From Hyphomicrobium_A sp963728165 (GTDB lineage Bacteria > Pseudomonadota > Alphaproteobacteria > Rhizobiales > Hyphomicrobiaceae), in contig CAVSIY010000002.1 in assembly GCA_963728165.1 (NCBI GenBank), positions 620,001-684,000 on the forward strand: a stretch of 64,000 bases of DNA, read 5' to 3'. The notes below the pieces were generated by a model. It saw only the letters and a list, made by a program, of their open reading frames with translations. It had not been told where the DNA came from and did no database searches. The translations under genes were made by a program, and so were the position numbers. This document shows, piece by piece, positions 45,085 to 54,098 of this stretch (positions are counted from its first letter, which is position 1; each line of letters starts with the position of its first letter).

Positions 45085-47102
45085 TCAGGCTGCGACCACC
45101 GTCACATTTATGCTGTGCACGGCGCAGCTCTCGGCAAGGTCCGCCTTTTGTCCCGGATTGAGCGCGTTGACGTTGCCGTCGGCGCCGTTGCCCGGCCAGC
45201 GCCCCTTGTGTGCCAGAATGACGCCCATCGGGACGTCGTTCGACAGGGCGACCTGCACGGTGATCTCGCCTGTCGCGCTCGCTAATCGCACGCGCGCGCC
45301 ATGCGCAAGCCCGCGTGACTGCGCCTCGAGCGGGTGCAGGAAGGCCTGACTCTCGCCGAGCTGCTTCCGGATTTTGGGGTCGTTGCCATAGCTCGAGTTC
45401 ATCAGCCAGGCGGATGCCGGCGATAAGAGCCGCAACTCGTCGCCCCGGGGACGGGCCTCGGCCGAGGGGAACGGCGCGCGCGGCAATCCGGCATCGACGA
45501 AGGTGGGCCCGGCGAGCTCGATATTGCCCGACGGTGTTTGATAGTCGTGGCTCTCGAACTGCACGACCGGCTCGGCCGGATGAAAGATCGTCCCCAGCTC
45601 GGCCAACGCCGCGAACGTGAGCCCCGGCTTGGCTTGCTCCAGCAGCGTGGCAATGAGGCTCGCATCGGTCTCGAACAGCTCAGGCTCGGTCAATCCCATG
45701 GCGCCCGCGAGCCGCCGAAAGATCTCCTGGTTGGGCAACGACTCTCCGAGCGCCGGCACCGCCTTCACCTGCGCCGAGATCGAATGGTTGAAATAGGACA
45801 TGACCACGTCGTCGAACTGCGAGGAAGCTCGCTGCCGGCAGCACGTAGTCGGCGTAGTTGGCGGTATCGGTCTGAAACAGATCGAGGGTCACTTGCAGCA
45901 GGTCCTCGCGCTCGAGCGCGCGGCGCAGGCGGCGCTGCTCGGGGCTGGAGACCGCAATATTGTTGTTCCAGGTGATGAGCGCCTTGGTGTCGGGGCTCTC
46001 CAGCCGGCCGGCAAGGTCCATGTGGCTGATGGCGGGGGCCGGCGTCTTATTGAGATGCGCGGCCGTCAGGTAGGCCGCATCGACACCGCGCGTGTCCCAG
46101 CCGTTCAGATAGAGGAAGCCCGCACCGTATCTGCCGACGTTGCCGGTTGCCGCCGGCAGCAGCCCGACGGCGCGCATGGCATTGCCGCCGTAGGTCTGCC
46201 GCTGAAACCCCTGCCCCATCCACAACAGCGACGGGCCTTGGGCGTAAAGGAGCGCTGCCTCCTCGATGAGGGACGCCGGCACGCCCGTGACCCCCTCGCC
46301 CCAAGCCGGCGTGCAGGCATCCAGCTGTCCCTCGATCTCCTCCCAGCCGCGCGCATGTGCGGTGAGGAAGCCCTGATCGATGCGGCCGGCCGCGCGGATC
46401 GCATGCAGCATGGCGAACGCGAGGGCGCCGTCGGTGCCGGGATAGAGCTGCAGATGGATGTCGGCGGCCGCCGCCGTCTCGTGGCGGATGGGATCGATGA
46501 CGATCCTCGGCGCGCGCGCTTTCATGAACCAGTGCTGGTGCACATGCGGGGCGGCGGCCGATGGATTTGCGCCCCAGACCATCAGGCACTTCGTGGCGTC
46601 GATGGTGCGCGGGTCGAACCCGCGCGTCGATTCCCCGTACATGAGCTGCAGCGCCGCGTGCCCCGCCTTGTTGCACACCGTGTCCGGGTCGACCTCGGTG
46701 GCGCCGATACGGTTGAAAAAACGCAAGGGAAAGACGCCGGCAATCAGCGAGCACGTGCCGGTGTAGTGCGTCTGCAGGATGGCCGCGCCGCCGTCGCTGC
46801 GCGCGGATGGCATTGAGGCGGGCAGCGATAGCGCCGAGCGCCTCGTCCCAACTCGTCGGCTCGAACTGGCCCGCGCCCTTGCGCCCGATCCGCTTCAAGG
46901 GGCGGGTCAGCCGCACGCTCTGATCGCGCCACACGCCGTTGTAGGCGATCGAGCATTTGCCGCACAGCGCGCCACGGGCGACGCTGTGCTCGGGATCGCC
47001 GACGACCGTGATGGCGCCGCCCGGCGCAGTCTTCACCAGGACGCCGCACGCGTCATAGCAGTCGCGCGGGCAAGTCGTGCGGATTGTCGTGGCGTCCATC
47101 AT
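45085..47102 (-). CDS. Molybdopterin-containing oxidoreductase (DMSO reductase superfamily; two frame breaks)
   Basis: The N-terminus carries a 4Fe-4S motif CPRDCYDAC...CGKC, then WDEALGAIAARLN, CNKAGHAALQLMYGE, GANPSAAAPHVHQHWF, LLWMGQGFQRQTYGGN and DLFQTDTANYADYVLPAASF. The C-terminal domain reads SNDVPMGVILAHKGRWPG. One extra base near 46800 and another near 45818 split the gene into three frames. The merged product is about 672 residues, without a twin-arginine signal, so it is probably cytoplasmic, in the thiosulfate/polysulfide reductase-like or formate-dehydrogenase-like subgroup. No partner subunits adjoin it. Confidence 0.82.
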
Positions 47103-47223
47103 GGAGCGTCCCCGTCGAGATCAGCAGCAACACCCTCGCGCACTCGGTCGCAATCGCGAAGCCCAAACAATGTGCAAACGACAATCCGGTGCGGCGCAGG
47201 CCGCGCAGGGCTCCTTGCGGGCT

Positions 47224-47757
47224 CTAGCGTATTCGGCTCCAGACCCAGCGATGGTGCTTCCAGTAGAGCAGATAATCGCAGCTGCTGCCCGAGGGGTCGG
47301 GGCAGCGGTCTTGAATTTTGCGGCTGACCGATAAGGCCATCAGGCGGAAGTAGCCTTCTTGCGACGTGCTGAGGAACCAATCGGTCCCCAGGGTCTCGTC
47401 GAAGATCAATTTCCAACGGTGCGGACCCACCTGCTTGAAGATCTGGATGATGCAGCCGGCCGTGTTGCACCCTCCGCCGCCTTTGATGGGGACACTACAG
47501 GCGCGCCAGGCATCGAGGAGTATGTCCTTGGACCCATCGCGGTCGAGGTCGATGATGGTCACGCCGGCCTGGGGATATTCCGGCACCTGCTGGCCGGCCT
47601 CTTTGCAGGCCGCGCGCACCCCATCCAGCGTGCTCCTCACCGCGGCCGGGTAGTCGGACGCTTCGAGCGTCTGCCAGGATTCCGCTGCGGCAGCGTGGGG
47701 CAGGAGGAGAGCGGCCAGCGCAACGCCAATCGTCTTTATCGCTTGCATCGGTGTCAT
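47224..47757 (-). CDS. Secreted hypothetical protein with Cys-rich core
   Basis: About 177 residues from ATG 47757 (or 174 from ATG 47748). Signal peptide ends AAAES. The core has DLDRDGSKDILLDAWRACSVP, an FG-GAP/EF-hand-like Asp motif, then GGGGCNTAGCIIQIFKQ and a C-terminal DRCPDPSGSSCDYLLYW. Six Cys suggest disulfides. The pattern resembles bacterial VCBS/EF-hand-type periplasmic proteins, function unknown. Confidence 0.65.
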   Translation of the reverse strand: MTPMQAIKTIGVALAALLLPHAAAAESWQTLEASDYPAAVRSTLDGVRAACKEAGQQVPEYPQAGVTIIDLDRDGSKDILLDAWRACSVPIKGGGGCNTAGCIIQIFKQVGPHRWKLIFDETLGTDWFLSTSQEGYFRLMALSVSRKIQDRCPDPSGSSCDYLLYWKHHRWVWSRIR

Positions 47758-48062
47758 CTCGATTTGGGCCGGCCCCTGATGCGGGGCCCCGCACAGCATC
47801 AAAGCACAATCGGCAAAGCCTCAATATCTCCATTGTAGGCATGCCGCGGTCGCGGCCCTCCATCTCAATGTGTTCGTCGCCGTGAGCGGACCGGGGTTGT
47901 ACTCCGGCCCCTGAAGGGCTAGCTCCTGCCTGCGCAGCCAATCCTGCGCAAGGGTGCCGCTCGATCGGGCTTCCCAGGAACCCCTCGATATCGGCCGTCG
48001 TACTCTCTCGCGTCCGCAAGGCCGCGAGCGACCCTTTGACTGACGAGAGACAGATAACGACG
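47758..48062. other. Intergenic region between divergent genes
   Basis: 305 bases between a minus-strand secreted-protein gene and prfC. It includes a stretch near 47840-47990 without good coding frames or clear repeats. Promoters for both directions are expected here; I cannot place them reliably. Confidence 0.4.
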
Positions 48063-49712
48063 ATGCAGGACGAGAGCGGCGCCGCAGAGAAAGTTGCGCC
48101 CCAGCGCGAGCAACACGCCGGCCCGAGCGGCGCTGCCAGCGAGCTCGCGCGCCAGATCGAGCGCCGGCGCACGTTCGCCATCATCTCCCACCCCGACGCC
48201 GGCAAGACGACGCTGACAGAGAAGCTGCTCTTGTTCGGCGGCGCCATTCAGCTCGCCGGTCAGGTCAAGGCCAAGAAGGACAAGCGCGGCGCCCGCTCCG
48301 ACTGGATGGCGATCGAGCGCGAGCGCGGCATCTCGGTCGCGGCCTCCGTGATGACGTTCGAGTACGGCGGGGCGGTCTTGAACCTGCTCGATACGCCGGG
48401 GCATGAGGACTTCTCCGATCATACCTACCGCACGCTGACGGCGGTCGACTCCGCCATCATGGTCATCGACGCGGCCAAGGGCATCGAGGCGCGCACGCGC
48501 AAGCTGTTCGAGATCTGCCGCCTGCGCGACATCCCCATCATCACCTTCATCAACAAGCTCGACCGCGAGGCGCGCGAGCCCTTGGAGCTCTTGGACGAGA
48601 TCGAGAAGGTGCTGGCGCTCGATACCGCGCCCATGGTCTGGCCCGTCGGCAAGGGACGCGATTTCCGCGGCACCTACGATCTGCTGCGGCCGCGCATCCG
48701 CCGCCTCGACGAGACCCCGGACGGCCAGCCCGTCTCCGGTCCCGATGATCCGCTCTTCGATGAGCTGCTGGAGCCGGATGAGGCAGCCCGCTGGCGCGAG
48801 GAGATCGCGCTCGTCAACGATGCCTGCGGGCGCTTCGACCTCGAGGCCTTCCGCCACGGCGCGCTGTCGCCGGTGTTCTTCGGAAGCGCGCTCAAGAACT
48901 TCGGCGTGCGCGACATCCTCGATGCGCTCGTCGCCTACGCGCCGCCGCCGCTCGACCGCAAGGCGGCAACGCGCACCGTCAAGGCGAGCGAGCCGGCGAT
49001 GACCGGGATCATCTTCAAGATCCAGGCGAACATGGACCCCAACCACCGCGACCGCATCGCCTTCATGCGCGTCTGCTCGGGGCGCCTCACGCGCGGCATG
49101 AAGGTCAAGCACGTGCGCACCGGCAAGACCATGGCGCTGCAAACGCCGCAGTTCTTCTTCGCCCAGGACCGCTCGCTGGTGGAGGAGGCCTACGCCGGCG
49201 ACGTGGTCGGCATCCCCAACCGCGGCACCCTGCGCATCGGCGATGCGCTGACCGAAGGCGAGGACGTGCGCTTTCTCGGCATTCCCAGCTTTGCGCCCGA
49301 GATCCTGCGCCGCGTCCGGCTCGAGGACGCGATCAAGGCGAGGAAGCTCAGAGAGGCGCTGAGCCAGATGGCCGAGGAGGGCGTCGTGCAGCTCTTCTCA
49401 CCCGTAGACGGCACGCCGCCCATCGTCGGCGTCATCGGCGCCCTACAGCTCGACGTGCTCGCCGACAGACTAGGCGAGGAGTACGGGCTGCCCGTCGCGT
49501 TCGATGTGGCACCTTGCGACACCGCGCGCTGGATCAGCTCAAAGGACCCTGCCACGCTGGCAAAGTTCATCGCCACCCATCGGCCCGAGATCGCGACCGA
49601 CCTCGACGGCGATCACGTGTTCCTCGCGCCCTCGGCGTTCTCGCTGTCGTGGACGCAGGAGAAGAACCCCGAGATCGTCTTCACCGACATCAAGACCATC
49701 GACCGGGCGTGA
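48063..49712 (+). CDS. prfC: Peptide chain release factor 3
   Basis: A translational GTPase that recycles RF1 and RF2. From ATG 48063 (549 residues) it has FAIISHPDAGKTTLTEKLL (G1), the RF3 GGAIQLAGQVKAK segment, DWMAIERERGISVAASVMTF (G2), LDTPGHEDFSDHTYRTL (G3) and FINKLDREAREP (G4). A TTG at 48036 could extend the N-terminus by nine residues. The rest through VFTDIKTIDRA is intact. Its partner release factor gene prfB lies about 400 bases further on, on the other strand. Confidence 0.95.
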   Translation: MQDESGAAEKVAPQREQHAGPSGAASELARQIERRRTFAIISHPDAGKTTLTEKLLLFGGAIQLAGQVKAKKDKRGARSDWMAIERERGISVAASVMTFEYGGAVLNLLDTPGHEDFSDHTYRTLTAVDSAIMVIDAAKGIEARTRKLFEICRLRDIPIITFINKLDREAREPLELLDEIEKVLALDTAPMVWPVGKGRDFRGTYDLLRPRIRRLDETPDGQPVSGPDDPLFDELLEPDEAARWREEIALVNDACGRFDLEAFRHGALSPVFFGSALKNFGVRDILDALVAYAPPPLDRKAATRTVKASEPAMTGIIFKIQANMDPNHRDRIAFMRVCSGRLTRGMKVKHVRTGKTMALQTPQFFFAQDRSLVEEAYAGDVVGIPNRGTLRIGDALTEGEDVRFLGIPSFAPEILRRVRLEDAIKARKLREALSQMAEEGVVQLFSPVDGTPPIVGVIGALQLDVLADRLGEEYGLPVAFDVAPCDTARWISSKDPATLAKFIATHRPEIATDLDGDHVFLAPSAFSLSWTQEKNPEIVFTDIKTIDRA

Positions 49713-49864
49713 GGCCCTCCAGAGTTCCTTGGGCCGAGCTCTGATGTCCGTCAGGGCAACGCGCTCACTTTGCAGCGCCCGCGCTTGATTCCAATCAAAC
49801 TGGGCAATCGGCCATGGGCGTATTATTTGACCTGTCCGACGCAGCCGCCTGCATAGGAGCGAAC

Positions 49865-50065
49865 ATGTTCAAGATCGCCGCGGTCGTATGGATCATGCTC
49901 GCCGTGACGCTCGCCGGCATCGCCTTGCTGGTCATCGTCACAGTGCCGGCCCTCTCGGACCAGGCCGCCTTTCTCATTCCGGTCGTTTGTAGTGGCGCAC
50001 TCGTCGTCGCCATGCCGCTCTCGTATCTCGTTGCGCGCCGTATTGCGGCGGCAACGGCCAGCTGA
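49865..50065 (+). CDS. Small membrane protein, two helices
   Basis: 66 residues: MFKIAAVVWIMLAVTLAGIA and then LIPVVCSGALVVAMPLSYLVARRI, two transmembrane helices with a short loop. GGAG precedes ATG 49865. A conserved type of small inner-membrane protein in Rhizobiales; function unknown. It is convergent with prfB. Confidence 0.7.
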   Translation: MFKIAAVVWIMLAVTLAGIALLVIVTVPALSDQAAFLIPVVCSGALVVAMPLSYLVARRIAAATAS

Positions 50066-50084
50066 GCGCCAGGCCGAGCACCTG

Positions 50085-50120
50085 AAGCAAAAGGGTGTCC
50101 GACCCTCTGGGTCTGACACC
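50085..50120 (-). terminator. Rho-independent terminator for prfB
   Basis: GGTGTCCGACCC (50094-50105) and GGGTCTGACACC (50109-50120) pair at 11 of 12 positions around a TCT loop. On the minus strand the hairpin is followed by CTTTTGC, so it terminates prfB, whose stop is at 50130. It may also slow transcripts from the convergent small gene. Confidence 0.75.
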
Positions 50121-50129
50121 AAAATTTGT

Positions 50130-51261
50130 CTACTCCAGATCCGCGACCTCCACCGGGCCACCGCCCTTGATGCGCTGCGCCAACGCGCTCTCGATAAAGG
50201 GATCGATCTCGCCGTCGAGCACGGCTGACGGGTTGGTGCTCTGGGTGCCGGTGCGCAGATCCTTCACCAGCTGATAGGGCTGCAAAACGTAGGAGCGGAT
50301 CTGGTGGCCCCAGCCGATCTCGGTCTTGCCGGCGGCCTCCGCACTCGCCTTCTCCTCGCGCTTTTTCAGCTCCAAATCGTAGAGCCGCGCTTTCAGCATG
50401 CCCCAGGCGATCGCCCGGTTCTTGATCTGCGAGCGCTCCTGCTGGCTCGCGACCGCGATGCCCGTGGGCAAGTGCGTGATGCGCACGGCCGAGTCGGTGG
50501 TGTTGACGTGCTGGCCGCCGGCGCCGGAGGAGCGATAGGTGTCGATGCGGCACTCGCCCTCCTTGATGTCGATGTCGATGTCCTCGTCGACGACGGGATA
50601 GACCCACACGCTGGCAAAGCTCGTGTGCCGGCGCGCGTTGGCGTCGTAAGGCGAGATGCGCACCAGCCGATGCACGCCCGACTCGGTCTTGAGCCAGCCG
50701 TAGGCGTTCTCGCCCTTGATCTCGATGGTCACCGACTTGATGCCGGCCTCTTCGCCAGGGCTCTCCTCGATCACGGCCACCTTGTAGCCGCGCTCCTCCG
50801 CCCAGCGCATGTACATGCGCGCCAGCATCGAGGCCCAGTCCTGGCTCTCGGTGCCGCCGGCGCCGGCATGGACCTCGAGGTAGGTGTCGTTGGTGTCGGC
50901 CTCGCCCGACAAGAGCGCCTCCACGCTTCGCCGCTGCGCCTCCTCGTCGAGCTTCTTGAGCTGCGCCTCGCCCTCGGCGATGGAGGCGGCGTCGTCGCCC
51001 TCCTCGCCCAGCTCGATCAGCGTGACGCTGTCGTCGAGCTCGCGCTCCAGCCGCTTATAGGCGTCGATCGAGCGCTCGAGCTGCTGGCGCTGGCGCATGA
51101 CCTTCTGCGCCGCCCTGGGGTCGTTCCACAGCTTGGGATCCTCGGCCCGCCGGTTGAGGTCGGCGAGCCGCATGTCAGCGGTATCCCAGTCAAAGATGCC
51201 TCCGCAGCAGAACGAGGGCTTCCTTGATGGAATCAACGAGTTTTTGCGGTTCGGCGCGCAT
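50130..51261 (-). CDS. prfB: Peptide chain release factor 2 with programmed +1 frameshift
   Basis: ATG 51261 opens a short frame of 23 codons that ends CTT TGA at 51195-51190; decoding continues in +1 as GAC TGG GAT for 353 codons to 50130, giving 376 residues. The main frame has the GGQ motif (SSGAGGQHVN) for peptidyl-tRNA hydrolysis and the alphaproteobacterial SPY form of the SPF anticodon motif (VRISPYDANARRHTSF). RF2 reads UGA and UAA. It is the last gene of the amiC-mrcA-prfB row. The frameshift is autoregulation by RF2 level and should not be corrected. Confidence 0.95.
51188..51202 (-). promoter_or_regulatory. prfB programmed frameshift site
   Basis: On the minus strand CGGAGGCATCTTTGAC: a Shine-Dalgarno-like GGAGG three bases before CTT, then the in-frame UGA followed by C. 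This has the same layout as the E. coli RF2 site (CUU UGA C). Slow decoding of UGA when RF2 is scarce allows the slip into +1. Confidence 0.92.
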
Positions 51262-51375
51262 GGCTGCCTCCGTGCCGTGGGGTGATTTTTGGAATCTGAG
51301 CGCCTGATATAGTGGCGACAAGCGCGCGTGTAAACGCGAAGGAGCGCAAGGCGTCTCAAGTCGCAGCGCGGCGTC

Positions 51376-53925
51376 TCACCACAGTCCGCCGCGCCCCGAT
51401 CCGAAGGTGGGGCTGCCCGCCCGCGGTGGCGGCTGGTCGTAGGCGTCGCCCTGCGGCGCCCCGTCTGCGGCCGAGCCCGTGAGCCCGATCACCGAGTAGG
51501 CGTCGTCGGGCTCCTCGCCGGGCTTGAAGGCCTCCATGATGCTGTTGGGATCATCGGCGGACGCCCGCAGGCCCGTATGCAGATCGACGCGCACGAGCTT
51601 GATGCCGGGCGGGATGCGGAACGGCGACGGCGGCGTGTCGGCCAGGGCCTCCTGCATGAACTCGCCGAAGATGGGAGCGGCAACGCGGCCGCCGGTATTG
51701 CCTTTGCCCATGGGCTTGGGCGTGTCGTAGCCGACGTACACGCCGACCACCATGTCGGGCGAGTAGCCGACGAACCAGGCGTCCTTCTCCTCGTTCGTCG
51801 TGCCCGTCTTGCCCGCGAGCGGGCGTCCGAGCTTCGCCAGCGATTTTCCCGTGCCACGCTGGATCACGCCTTCGAGGATGGCGGTCATCTGGTAGGCAGT
51901 GTGCGGGTCGATGACCTGCTTGCGGTCGTCGAGCACCACCGGCTCGTCCTGGTTTTGCCAGGAGTCCGCCTTGCAGCCCTCGCAGGTGCGCTGATCGTGA
52001 CGCCACACCGTGTGGCCCCAGCGGTCCTGGATGCGGTCGATCAGCGTGGCGTGCACCTGGTGGCCGCCGTTGGCGAACACGCAGTAGCCGGTGGCGAGCC
52101 GCAACAACGTCGTCTCGCCGGCGCCGAGCGACATCGACAGAACCGGGAGCAGATCGTCGTAGACGCCGAAGCGGCGCGCGTACTCGGTGATGAGCGGCAT
52201 GCCCAGATCCTGGGCCAGCCGCACCGTCATCTGGTTGCGCGAGTGCTCGATGCCGAAGCGCAGCGTCGAGGGGCCGGCGGAGTCCTCCTTCTCGTAGTTC
52301 TCCGGCTTCCAGATGTCCTGGTTCGGCCCCTGCTCGATCTCGATGGGCGCGTCGAGCACGATCGAGGTCGGCTTGTAGCCGTTGTCGATGGCCGCCGCGT
52401 AGACGATGGGCTTGAAGGAGGAGCCCGGCTGCCGCTTGGCCTGGATGGCGCGGTCGAACTGGCTGCGGTCGAAGGAGAAGCCGCCGACATCGGCCAGCAC
52501 GCGGCCGGTGTTGGGATCGAGCGCGACGATGCCGCCGCCCACCTCGGGGATCTGCATCAGCGACCACACGCCGCCGAGATCCTTGGGGACCTTGGGCGCC
52601 ACGTAGATCACGTCGCCCGGCGCCAGCACGTCGCCGACCGCCTTGGGGGCCACCTTCGTGGCTGCCGATTTCGCCCACTTGACCTCGTCGAAACCGATCT
52701 CGACTGCCTCGCGGTTGTCGACGAGCGTGCCGTCCTGCTGTTTTTCCGGATTGAGGCCGACGATCGCCTTGGTCGGCTCCACCTTGAGAACGACGCCGAG
52801 GCGCCAGGGCTGGATGTCATTCGGAGTGTCGATCGCGCGCAGCGCCGCACCCCAGTCGCCGGAGATGTCGATCTTCTTCACCGGCCCGCGCCAGCCCTTG
52901 CGGCGGTCGAAGGCGACGAGGCCGTCGACCAGGGAATTGCGGGCGATCTCCTGCAGATGCGGGTCGAGCGTCGTGCGCACGGACAGGCCGCCGCCGTAAA
53001 GCTTGTCCTCGCCGTAAGCTGCAAGCAGCGTGCGTCGAACCTCCTCGGCAAAATACTCGGCCGCGAAGATGTGGGCCCCGGTCGGGCGGATGTTGACGCC
53101 GAGCGGCTTCGCCTTGGCGGTCTCCGCCTCCTTAGCCGTGATGTAGCCGTTCTCCTGCATCTGGCCGATGATCCAGTTGCGCCGGGCGATCGCGGCCTTG
53201 GTCTGGCGGAACGGGTGGTAGTTGTTGGGGGCCTTCGGCAGTGCCGCCAGATAGGCGGCCTCCTCGATGGTCAGGTCGCTGAGCTCCTTGTTGAAGTAGC
53301 TCAAGCTCGCAGCCGCCACCCCGTAAGCGCCGATCCCGAGGTAGATCTCGTTGAGATAGAGCTCGAGGATCTTGTCCTTGGAATAGGTGCGCTCGATGCG
53401 GACGGCGAGAATGGCCTCCTTGATCTTGCGCTCCAAGGAGCGCTCGTTCGTCAACAGGAAGTTCTTCGCCACCTGCTGGGTGATGGTGGAGGCGCCCTCC
53501 ACGCGGCGCGACTTGCCTTGCACCTTGGCCATGACGAGCTTGAAGACGGCGCGCGCGATGCCCTGGAAGTCGACGCCGCCGTGCTCGTAGAAGCGGCTGT
53601 CCTCCGCCGACAGAAACGCCGCGATCACGCGCTTGGGGATGGTGTTGATCGGCACGAAGATGCGCCGCTCGCGCGCGTACTCGGCAATGAGCGCGCCGTT
53701 GTGGGCATGAATGCGGGTCATGACCGGCGGCTCGTACTTCGACAGGCTCTCGTAGTCGGGAAGGTCGCGCGAGAACTTCCACAACACGTAGCCAGCGCCG
53801 GCCGAGCCGACGAGGAACAGCACCACCGCCGCCGCGAACCCGAAGCCGAGGAAGCTCAAGAGCAGGCTCTTGCGCCGCCTGCGCCTTGGTGGCGGCGGTT
53901 GGACCCGGGGGATGGAGGCGCGCAT
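51376..53925 (-). CDS. mrcA: Bifunctional penicillin-binding protein 1A
   Basis: 849 residues: a short basic cytoplasmic N-terminus, one transmembrane helix (about 22-46), a glycosyltransferase-51 domain (about 65-245) with AEDSRFYEHGGVDF and EGASTITQQVAKN, an OB-like insertion, and the transpeptidase domain with SXXK in QPGSSFKP near 500 and KTGTTN near 705. It polymerises and cross-links peptidoglycan. A small Cys pair (RTCEGC) lies in the transpeptidase insert. The gene is intact. It lies between amiC and prfB on the same strand, a common Rhizobiales order. Confidence 0.96.
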   Translation of the reverse strand: MRASIPRVQPPPPRRRRRKSLLLSFLGFGFAAAVVLFLVGSAGAGYVLWKFSRDLPDYESLSKYEPPVMTRIHAHNGALIAEYARERRIFVPINTIPKRVIAAFLSAEDSRFYEHGGVDFQGIARAVFKLVMAKVQGKSRRVEGASTITQQVAKNFLLTNERSLERKIKEAILAVRIERTYSKDKILELYLNEIYLGIGAYGVAAASLSYFNKELSDLTIEEAAYLAALPKAPNNYHPFRQTKAAIARRNWIIGQMQENGYITAKEAETAKAKPLGVNIRPTGAHIFAAEYFAEEVRRTLLAAYGEDKLYGGGLSVRTTLDPHLQEIARNSLVDGLVAFDRRKGWRGPVKKIDISGDWGAALRAIDTPNDIQPWRLGVVLKVEPTKAIVGLNPEKQQDGTLVDNREAVEIGFDEVKWAKSAATKVAPKAVGDVLAPGDVIYVAPKVPKDLGGVWSLMQIPEVGGGIVALDPNTGRVLADVGGFSFDRSQFDRAIQAKRQPGSSFKPIVYAAAIDNGYKPTSIVLDAPIEIEQGPNQDIWKPENYEKEDSAGPSTLRFGIEHSRNQMTVRLAQDLGMPLITEYARRFGVYDDLLPVLSMSLGAGETTLLRLATGYCVFANGGHQVHATLIDRIQDRWGHTVWRHDQRTCEGCKADSWQNQDEPVVLDDRKQVIDPHTAYQMTAILEGVIQRGTGKSLAKLGRPLAGKTGTTNEEKDAWFVGYSPDMVVGVYVGYDTPKPMGKGNTGGRVAAPIFGEFMQEALADTPPSPFRIPPGIKLVRVDLHTGLRASADDPNSIMEAFKPGEEPDDAYSVIGLTGSAADGAPQGDAYDQPPPRAGSPTFGSGRGGLW

Positions 53926-53936
53926 ATACCTCTAGA

Positions 53937-53974
53937 CCGTGAAGTGGGCGTATTCGTCCGTGAAGTGGGCGTAT
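53937..53974. repeat. Direct repeat before mrcA
   Basis: CCGTGAAGTGGGCGTAT occurs at 53937-53953 and again at 53958-53974, four bases apart, only 12 bases from the mrcA start. It could be a regulator site or a small remnant of a mobile-element end; no transposase is present. Confidence 0.6.
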
Positions 53975-54098
53975 CGGGGGAGGCCTTCGCGATGCGAACT
54001 GCCGCCGCCGCGACGCGGGCACCATAGCATGGATTGTGGCATCAAGTCGTCGCTCAGTCGGGTTTAGATAACGTTGAGGCGGTGGGGAAATCGGCAGT

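Noticed and set aside
51577..54027. 816-codon plus-strand frame opposite mrcA
   Set aside because: mrcA on the other strand is complete with all catalytic motifs; the frame has shadow composition.
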